IMG/VR virus record: IMGVR_UViG_3300021520_000010
Location: 1 to 28,162 of that record
Reading direction: 5' to 3' (one strand)
DNA from: a virus
DNA: 28,162 nucleotides
Made by a program: the position numbers and the translations under genes. Positions 22,801 through 28,162 of the stretch are shown here, piece by piece (position 1 is the first letter of the stretch; every line of letters begins with the position of its first letter). The notes below the pieces were generated by a model. The model was not told where the DNA came from. It did not search any database and saw nothing but the letters and a program-made list of their open reading frames with translations.

Positions 22801-22974
22801 CAGTTGTTCTCAAAGAAAGGTATGCCGACGGTAAACGTGAATGTAAATGACCGGTATGGCGAAAAGATGCTGGCTGAGATGAAGAAAACCAAGGCTGAAA
22901 CGAGGGTGTATAACGAGGGCAACTTCACTGTACATGAAACAGGAAATTACAGATTTAAAACAAGCAGGCAATAA
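19804..22974 (+). CDS. Tail tape measure protein
   Basis: A 1056-residue protein that sets tail length. Residues 20-190 are coiled coil (NKLNAEIAELTRKYNSLTQA). Residues about 195-480 form a TP901-type core (MSDSMAAVRRTTGMTQVEV-like segment, GKLGIAKDEIFGFVKAADMI). A coiled middle follows, and near residue 900 a hydrophobic hairpin (GLIGAAMAIAAGAIEL) sits before a C-terminal domain with KGGSG..LKG..HSQGGIKI, typical of Bacteroidota tape measures. At about 1.5 angstrom per residue this predicts a long flexible tail of roughly 150 nm, so a siphovirus. Codon use changes inside the gene near 21250 and 21950. Confidence 0.88.
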   Translation: MSNPIKHNEIVESGNPFEEAINGAKELMAVMNKLKAEAVALTKSMVASQRTTPSNTKAGQGGISNGAEDIVKMQATINKLNAEIAELTRKYNSLTQASKNYNTAVQKLTEEEKTLIKLEQLKAKELSALNGSYAKLSASMARMKYEQKNFHEVGTAGYKKLDAQINQVDKSLKKLDAAHGVFGRNVGNYVSAVRNAWMGITTAMAGTFYAVKRWVMMNAELSDSMAAVRRTTGMTQVEVNNLNERLRTLNTRTAQNSLLDLAHVAGKLGIAKDEIFGFVKAADMIGVALGKDLGNNEEAINQLGRIVQIFKVSEGGVGMEKALLKVGSALKDLGNASVAEETNIIDFTKRMGGLASVTGVSIDKIMGLGATMDILGQTMEVSSTAVNQIWIGMAQKTEKFAKIAGMSVLDFKKLMTRDFNEAFIAVAEGLQKSKGGVFELAEYFNGLGLDGRRLIGVMSVLAGNIGQFRTQMDIAKKSLDAGTTAGQQFAIQNETLAASIDKATKAFNNFVANSGILTLMQQAAQKMAASFDQMSISASIVKMALSGGLVGAFKLNVPSTEEELQGKKSEASKTKNETLRRGLMMEISLGEKVLEIEKLRRKNQEAISKLKQDELQRMLAQGLLNPDGSKKTKAEINADKLASREAAKALKEQQKLEEEYYQFLLSINKVTTQEIIDHERKKLIEQGVWKKATVEEQAQWEYQIKKKYAEKDFSDTMVRVSNLMGILRSVNGSKDFKGGKYNIPSGPNGENPGLMQGGLPTPEGLRPMDDRSGDLAKGLKALYDYNAGGPLDVETWQDKFKKIVAVVQEFSQQVSNLLGSISANYQVNMENDLAASEAKYTKEYEMLDQAVAGKTMSERNAANQKLALEKKQKAEQLRIEKEHKKKQQDLAYIQAIINIAQGVTMSIAQMGMPLGLIGAAMAIAAGAIELDTISSQKFAKGGSGEVLKGARHSQGGIKIPGVGEAEGGEYFAIINREATQRYSNELPVLFDSINNQRYDQLFSKKGMPTVNVNVNDRYGEKMLAEMKKTKAETRVYNEGNFTVHETGNYRFKTSRQ

Positions 22975-24986
22975 TGGGGCTGAATAAGTATAAATATTTC
23001 ATTTCACTTGACGGGGGTGTAATGTACCGACAGGTCACGCTTGTTAAGCCCATCCTGGTAAGTGGCAAAAAAGAGGACACATCGTTTCGATATTCGCTGA
23101 AAACATCACCGTGGAAGATGGTCAGATATGAGAATACGTTTGTTTATGATCACTTCATAGTATTACTTGTTTCACCGTCAACACTTTTAAATGAAATTAT
23201 TGTAAAATGTGAACTGTGGGACGATTGGGAAAATTTCACCAAAATAATTTATATTGGCTATGTGCCGCTATCCGGAATAGCCGTAAACCAGGACAATGGT
23301 ACTATTGAAATTACCCCATCGGAACGGTCTGACTATGACTGGTATGATCAGCATAAAAACGACAAGCATGATATTTACAACGAGATCAATGGTACTTATG
23401 AATCGCTGAGTTACCATGTTGATACTGTAACTGAAGAGTATTGGGTGTATGGGTCGGAAGATTACTTATGTCCTGAAGGATTTGCGGAGGAAATGATTTC
23501 TGGTATTCCGTTTGATGCCGGAAAAGATTATGTTCCGCTGTGGACTGAGGATTCATGGTGTACCTACGCATTGCAACTATACCACTGCGTAAGTCCTACA
23601 AATGGAAACCTCCCTACCGATACGGATTACTGGGAGTTGATAGATGAACTGCACGGTGGTCCGATTCGTAGAATCCGGCACATCTTCAGAGAAACCTCCG
23701 ACCTTCCATTCTACGACCAACACGACGTGGCCGGACTGTTCACTCAGGGGAATGGGTATTTTCAGCCGGGATTTCCTGTCGTTACGGCGTTAAATCCAGG
23801 GTGGCCAGACATTGATTACACCAATCTTGTTTCAACGCGTTGGTCTGCAACAACCGATATGCACGGAAATGACGATATGGTCTTGTGCGGAAGTCCATCT
23901 CCTGCGCTTAATAAGGTATCTACCGGCCCAAATCACTCTGTCATTCATGTGCTGAAACATATGTTGCAGATCAACTATGAGGAAATGACTTTCCTGGATG
24001 GGTCTGGCCTGACCATCTCATCTGATTTCCTGACCAGTGCAACCGACCCAATCAAGGGCGGTACGAACCATTACTGCAACCTTCGCCTGGTTCACAACCG
24101 TTCGATCAAAGGCATTCAGGATATTGAAACCAAGGGCGAGATGACCCTCGAGCAACTGATTCGTGACTTGTGCGAGTCGCTCCAACTAAGCTGGTGCATC
24201 ATCGACACGACGCTCTATATCGAGCATATCAACTTCTTTGTAAACGGATTTACTTATACCGGAACACAGACGATCTACACCGACCTGACCGACCAGACCA
24301 AGTACCCGGTAAAATACCAAGTCGTTACCGATCCTGACGGAACATCGTCTGACCGAGAGCACAAATATGTTCTTACTGATTGCCCGGAGAAAGAAATATT
24401 CCACTTTCCTGACGGATATGATTATGACGGACAGATTCGGTACGATTCAAAATTTGTAAAGAAAGGCGGGGAACTGAAGCACGACATATCGGTGTTTATG
24501 ACTGATTTTGCCTATGTTCTCGGGTATCGTATGGATTCACTGGATGATTGTTGGTGCCTTATTGCTGCCGGCGTTTCTGCGGATGGAACCGCGCTGATAT
24601 GGCGCAGGGCAACAGGGCTTAGATGGGTGCAAAGCCCGATATATCTAAGTAATAATTTCTTCCGCAGAACGGAGAGTGTCGCAGTTACCGGATTTAATTA
24701 TCCAAACGGGGATCTTCAGTGGAACAATATACTTAATGATCTATGGGATTACCAGACAATATTTCAAACAGGGGCAATAAACGGGTGTTACCCATCGGTT
24801 ACATTCAATGAACCGTTCAAGCGAATTAAACAACAGCGCGAACTCCGGTTTCCACGGGTTGAATCCGGGGAGTTTAATCCGTACAATCTAATCACTACGA
24901 ATATAGGTGACGGGCAGGTTGAATCATTCGAGATTGACACGGACACTGACTTTATTAAAGTTCAACTGCTTTATGAAGAATCTTAG
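22974..24986 (+). CDS. Tail tip or hub protein with a CBM-like insert
   Basis: A 670-residue protein directly after the tape measure, the place of distal tail and hub proteins. The N-terminal 120 residues are strand-rich (KYKYFISLDGGVMYRQVTLV; TIEITPSERSDYDW). Residues about 180-222 carry a second sugar-binding-like module: YALQLYHCVSPTNGNLPTDT ending in DYWELI, the Y-C ... G-N-P ... YW pattern of CBM5/12 relatives. The rest includes LEQLIRDLCESLQLSWCIID, as in hub proteins. It starts in a one-base TAATG overlap. Function at the tip is inferred from order. Confidence 0.65.
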   Translation: MGLNKYKYFISLDGGVMYRQVTLVKPILVSGKKEDTSFRYSLKTSPWKMVRYENTFVYDHFIVLLVSPSTLLNEIIVKCELWDDWENFTKIIYIGYVPLSGIAVNQDNGTIEITPSERSDYDWYDQHKNDKHDIYNEINGTYESLSYHVDTVTEEYWVYGSEDYLCPEGFAEEMISGIPFDAGKDYVPLWTEDSWCTYALQLYHCVSPTNGNLPTDTDYWELIDELHGGPIRRIRHIFRETSDLPFYDQHDVAGLFTQGNGYFQPGFPVVTALNPGWPDIDYTNLVSTRWSATTDMHGNDDMVLCGSPSPALNKVSTGPNHSVIHVLKHMLQINYEEMTFLDGSGLTISSDFLTSATDPIKGGTNHYCNLRLVHNRSIKGIQDIETKGEMTLEQLIRDLCESLQLSWCIIDTTLYIEHINFFVNGFTYTGTQTIYTDLTDQTKYPVKYQVVTDPDGTSSDREHKYVLTDCPEKEIFHFPDGYDYDGQIRYDSKFVKKGGELKHDISVFMTDFAYVLGYRMDSLDDCWCLIAAGVSADGTALIWRRATGLRWVQSPIYLSNNFFRRTESVAVTGFNYPNGDLQWNNILNDLWDYQTIFQTGAINGCYPSVTFNEPFKRIKQQRELRFPRVESGEFNPYNLITTNIGDGQVESFEIDTDTDFIKVQLLYEES

Positions 24987-26079
24987 TACGATACTGCCCT
25001 TTTACGATACACTTGCCGAGCAATACCGGTTTCGTGAAGATTGTGATGTTGAACCGTGTCTGGTTTCACTTGACACCGCATTAATACCGTTTTGCATACG
25101 CCGAACGCATAATGCCGGCACCGACCCGTCAAGCATTAATGTTTTCATAACTCCTGTCAAAAATCCAGGTGCTACGATTAACACACCGCCACCTCCTTGG
25201 CCTCCGGGACACCCAATAGAAATTCATGGTGAAGATTTTGGTATCGTTATTATTCCGGGGACTACATATGATATAATTAGTTACGCGGGTGTAGCGTTGG
25301 GGGGCACAATCCCTCATGCTAATGGGGGGTATTACTTAGAAATTGTGGATTTGGAAGTTGATAAGCATTGGTTCTCTGAGACTTTCATTGTGACTAATGT
25401 TGTTTTGGATTACCTTAAACTAGAGTTTTATAACACCACTGAACTTTCACACATCCCGGCAAATTTTCACCAAATCATATATCTCAACTCAACACTTAAA
25501 ACCCCGGAATACCTGCGGGAGGACACGGGTGATAAACGTGATGGGTTGACAGTAAAAGAAAAGCAGGTCATGATGAAGTCATACGCACTTCGATCATTGC
25601 TCGCCACGGAATACCTGGTTGACGCACTTATGCTCGTTCCATTAATGGACTATGTTTCCATTACGGTACAATCCGGTGAGGTTCTGACATTCGACGAAGT
25701 TCGCATCAAAGACCCCGAATGGAGTGCAGAAGCATTGGGTTCGCGGGCTAAAGTTGAACTGCAATTAATCCGAGATGTTGTTATTAAGAAATTATCATTC
25801 AAAGAAACCGGTTATGGAAATGGAGGTGACATGACAGCAATAGTAAAAGGAGGAATAGCAGAAACAACATTTCATTCTGGTGAATATGAGGTGCCTATAG
25901 TTTTTGACGAAGATATGCCAGTAGACACATACGGGTTGTCGGTATTTGCCATGTCGCTTGACACAATCCCAAATGTTCAAAACTGCTACATAAGGAACAT
26001 AACGACTCATGGATTTAATGCAGTTACACCAGTGCCATGTAACGTAAGGTGGACTGCCATATATAACCCAACAAGTTAA
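24973..26079 (+). CDS. Baseplate or tail-tip protein of unknown type
   Basis: The ATG at 24973 (368 residues) is preferred; an earlier in-frame ATG at 24907 lies deep in the hub gene and reads unlike protein. The first part (MKNLSTILPFYDTLAEQYRF) is followed by a strand-rich region with a proline run (NTPPPPWPPGHP, residues about 72-83). The C-terminal part (VLTFDEVRIKDPEWSAEALG, then VELQLIRDVVIKKL) resembles proteins seen after hub genes in Bacteroidota phages. It overlaps the hub gene by 14 bases. I cannot name the component. Confidence 0.6.
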   Translation: MKNLSTILPFYDTLAEQYRFREDCDVEPCLVSLDTALIPFCIRRTHNAGTDPSSINVFITPVKNPGATINTPPPPWPPGHPIEIHGEDFGIVIIPGTTYDIISYAGVALGGTIPHANGGYYLEIVDLEVDKHWFSETFIVTNVVLDYLKLEFYNTTELSHIPANFHQIIYLNSTLKTPEYLREDTGDKRDGLTVKEKQVMMKSYALRSLLATEYLVDALMLVPLMDYVSITVQSGEVLTFDEVRIKDPEWSAEALGSRAKVELQLIRDVVIKKLSFKETGYGNGGDMTAIVKGGIAETTFHSGEYEVPIVFDEDMPVDTYGLSVFAMSLDTIPNVQNCYIRNITTHGFNAVTPVPCNVRWTAIYNPTS

Positions 26080-26083
26080 AGAA

Positions 26084-26920
26084 ATGAAAAAAATACTTCT
26101 GTTTTTAATTCTATCATTTAGCGCCATCATCTCGATAGCACAATTTAATCCAACATACGATACCATCAGGTTTAAAGGTAGAACTGGAAAGTTATGGCAA
26201 ATCGTAACCTATGGAACCGCCGACCGGTTAATGGTTAACGGGATTATGTTCTACACTGGAGGAGCAGCCGAAACAGATCCGGTATGGTTGGCTCAGAAAT
26301 CAGACTATTATACTAAAACCCTCGGAGACGCCCGGTACGAATACAAGATCACTCCCGGAACATACCTCACCCCAGGAGGAACAGAAAACGTCACCGGGAT
26401 GAAACTATTCTATCATGGGATGTTTGTGTTAAACAACGCTTATGGCGACGGCCAGACTACTATAACAACCACTGCTGGGCATAGTGCTTTCCGGACGATT
26501 ACATTTCCGGATGCGAATGGAACAGTTGCTCTCACCACGAGCATTACTAATGTAACCCGATATTCTGCCTATTCAAGTGGAGGCATTAACGTGGAAGTGC
26601 TGGCTGCCGGGACTGGCATCACCGCCGCAATTGCCAATACCAACGAACTAACCTTCACCATACCATCCGGTGTGAAAATCATATCAGCAAAAATCCGGCT
26701 GACAACTGGCTTCTCAACCTTAAAAATATTCATGGGAACCACCGACATGGGCAATACCAGCGTGACGAATAGATGGATGCCAATAACCCAGGCATGGAGG
26801 GAAGATACCGGGCAACAGCTCACCGGAATGACAACCACTATGGACATGGCAACGTTCACGAAATTAACAGTCAATGGATTGATTTACTCGACAAACAACC
26901 AGATTCGCATAAGTTTCTGA
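26084..26920 (+). CDS. Fibre-like protein with signal peptide
   Basis: A 278-residue precursor starting MKKILLFLILSFSAIISIAQ, a clear Sec signal ending AQ. The mature part has features of tail fibres: the segment TDPVWLAQKSDYYTKTLGDA, common in phage fibre and Bacteroidota surface fibre proteins, then AFRTITFPDANGTVALTT, a fibre repeat phrase, and a Thr/Gly-rich C-terminus. It begins 4 bases after the previous gene and is followed one base later by the next signal-peptide protein. Host-receptor binding is inferred. Confidence 0.62.
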   Translation: MKKILLFLILSFSAIISIAQFNPTYDTIRFKGRTGKLWQIVTYGTADRLMVNGIMFYTGGAAETDPVWLAQKSDYYTKTLGDARYEYKITPGTYLTPGGTENVTGMKLFYHGMFVLNNAYGDGQTTITTTAGHSAFRTITFPDANGTVALTTSITNVTRYSAYSSGGINVEVLAAGTGITAAIANTNELTFTIPSGVKIISAKIRLTTGFSTLKIFMGTTDMGNTSVTNRWMPITQAWREDTGQQLTGMTTTMDMATFTKLTVNGLIYSTNNQIRISF

Positions 26921-26921
26921 A

Positions 26922-27584
26922 ATGAGAAAATATTTCATAGTACTAATCTTTCTAACATCATTTCTGGCGCGAGGACAGATTCTCGCACGATACGACGTCT
27001 CGGCAATAGAAGAAGTCACCTCATCACGGTGGCGGTTGACCGGGACAATATCGGATGAAACAGGATCATATACAGCATTGGACGCAGACATAAACAACAG
27101 GATAATCATGAGGGGAGTAAGCACAACCGGAAAAGTAGTATTTGACAGATTCGTTGTCGTTTCTGTCAATTCTGCTACCGTGACCGACCTAGTTGTTGAA
27201 GTTACGTCTGATATGGATGGTGGGGTAGTTCTAAATAATGCAGCAGGCCCCGTCACTGGAAACTTTCCTATTTGCACACCGATATTACTTTCCAAGGTTT
27301 TAAAACGGCCATCGGTCTACCAGGCTCAGATTGACCCGGATTATGACGCTGGCATTTCCAACCTAAACGCCGAGGAACAGGCTACCGTCGGCGCAAAGTG
27401 GGACGCTGAGTTATCAGCCAATGCGGAAAACAACTGGACAATCCCGTTCGCATTGAAATCAACAGCCACAATTTTATATAACGGCACTCCATTACGATCA
27501 GGCCAGTGGAGTGGGAGCGGTACAACAACGCTCAGCGTCACGCTTGACACTCGGAAATATGACAAATTAGTAATCATCAATTAA
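26922..27584 (+). CDS. Secreted-type protein of unknown role in the fibre region
   Basis: A 220-residue precursor starting MRKYFIVLIFLTSFLARGQ, a Sec signal with a likely cut near Gln19. The remainder is strand-rich with many Thr, Ser and Val (WRLTGTISDETGSYTALDAD; GKVVFDRFVVVSVNSATVTD) and then a helical stretch (ISNLNAEEQATVGAKWDAEL). No family recognised. Its place between two fibre-like genes suggests a fibre or surface component. Confidence 0.58.
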   Translation: MRKYFIVLIFLTSFLARGQILARYDVSAIEEVTSSRWRLTGTISDETGSYTALDADINNRIIMRGVSTTGKVVFDRFVVVSVNSATVTDLVVEVTSDMDGGVVLNNAAGPVTGNFPICTPILLSKVLKRPSVYQAQIDPDYDAGISNLNAEEQATVGAKWDAELSANAENNWTIPFALKSTATILYNGTPLRSGQWSGSGTTTLSVTLDTRKYDKLVIIN

Positions 27585-27596
27585 AATCAAAGCAAA

Positions 27597-28162
27597 ATGA
27601 AAAAGTTAGTATTATTAATCGCAATCGTTCTGGCCGCCTATGTAGGTTTTGGCCAGGCAACGCCATCAGGACAGTTAAGAGTGGCAGCATTCAATACTGT
27701 CTTTGGTGTAAGTGTTCCCGTTGGAACTCAAGTATATTGTGTGGCCACCGGTCGGCAATATACTTGTATCACCGCCACGCCATCAACTGGTGATTTGGCA
27801 ACCAACATTACCAATTTCAGGCTCACAAGTAACTATGCAGCACCGGCGACGGCCTTATCGTCTGGTGATAGTGTGGCTACCTACAACCGTACCACTGGGC
27901 AATATGAAATGAAGAAGATCACCTTCGGAACGGGGGCGGGTTCAGTTACATCTGTATCAGCAGGATTTGGTATGAATTTTACTACCATTACCACCACAGG
28001 GTCAGTGGCCGTTGACACAACAGTAATGGTAACGCAGAAGGATACTGCTACCGTTGGTGGAAAAATCGCAACAAAGTATAATGTTGCCCAAAAACTCGAT
28101 AAATCATTAACCAGCGCTCAGATTTTCGTCGGCAACGGCAGTAATGTCGCAGCAGGAGTCGC
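27597..28162 (+). CDS. Fibre-like protein with signal peptide (3' end cut by window)
   Basis: ATG at 27597; the frame is open to the window edge (188 codons visible). It starts with a Sec signal (MKKLVLLIAIVLAAYVGFGQ). The mature part contains YCVATGRQYTCITATPSTGD and later GAGSVTSVSAGFGMNFTTIT and AQIFVGNGSNVAAGV, phrases typical of Bacteroidota-phage tail fibres. The C-terminal receptor-binding part lies outside the window. Confidence 0.65.
   Translation, partial: MKKLVLLIAIVLAAYVGFGQATPSGQLRVAAFNTVFGVSVPVGTQVYCVATGRQYTCITATPSTGDLATNITNFRLTSNYAAPATALSSGDSVATYNRTTGQYEMKKITFGTGAGSVTSVSAGFGMNFTTITTTGSVAVDTTVMVTQKDTATVGGKIATKYNVAQKLDKSLTSAQIFVGNGSNVAAGV

Noticed and set aside
1-28162. CRISPR array, insertion sequence, integrase, attachment site
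   Set aside because: No regularly spaced repeats, transposase motifs, recombinase signatures or att-like direct repeats were seen on either strand.

Overview
The window is part of a tailed double-stranded DNA phage genome, most likely a siphovirus of a Bacteroidota host. The phage assignment rests on a terminase small subunit, terminase large subunit, portal, scaffold, capsid, neck, tail chaperone, tape-measure and tail-tip series. The host assignment rests on Bacteroidota-type promoters (TTG, 19-21 bases, TAnnTTTG), a BT4734/VirE-N-like primase, few Shine-Dalgarno sequences, and signal peptides ending in AQ or GQ. No integrase, CI-type repressor or attachment site is visible. Both ends are cut inside genes, so prophage versus lytic phage cannot be decided here.

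Layout. (1) Positions 1-1960, minus strand: a sliding clamp cut by the window edge, a 438-residue protein of unknown role, and a 32-residue membrane peptide behind a clear promoter. (2) 2086-2739, plus: terminase small subunit. (3) 2740-3356: no intact gene; a cluster of TCTGACAA repeats and an AT-rich tract that look like a replication origin, plus a gene remnant. (4) 3357-5615, minus: SF3 helicase, PrimPol-type primase and a 40-residue leader ORF, all overlapping. (5) 5672-8657, plus: a tightly packed accessory operon with a VRR-NUC nuclease, a zinc-ribbon protein, several small proteins and a glycosyltransferase. (6) 8654-9061: a self-contained promoter, lipoprotein and terminator cassette. 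(7) 9063-10351, minus: terminase large subunit with its own promoter and a terminator-like hairpin in its leader. (8) 10371-28162, plus: the virion operon, running from a probable tail or head protein through portal, scaffold, capsid, neck proteins, a second glycosyltransferase, frameshifted tail chaperones, tape measure, tail tip and fibre-like proteins.

The most striking result is regulatory. Four promoters, those of terminase small subunit, the accessory operon, terminase large subunit and the virion operon, share a 19-base box (consensus TGTTKATAANTNNNAYTTK) ending at the -33 position, 38-40 bases from the start of the -7 element. This looks like the binding site of a phage activator or an alternative sigma factor. 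It would explain how two terminase genes that are about 6 kb apart and on opposite strands can be expressed together with the virion genes. Other notable points are the hairpin in the large-terminase leader, the lipoprotein cassette (a candidate superinfection-exclusion gene), two candidate -1 frameshift sites, and four virion-operon proteins that begin with Sec signal peptides.
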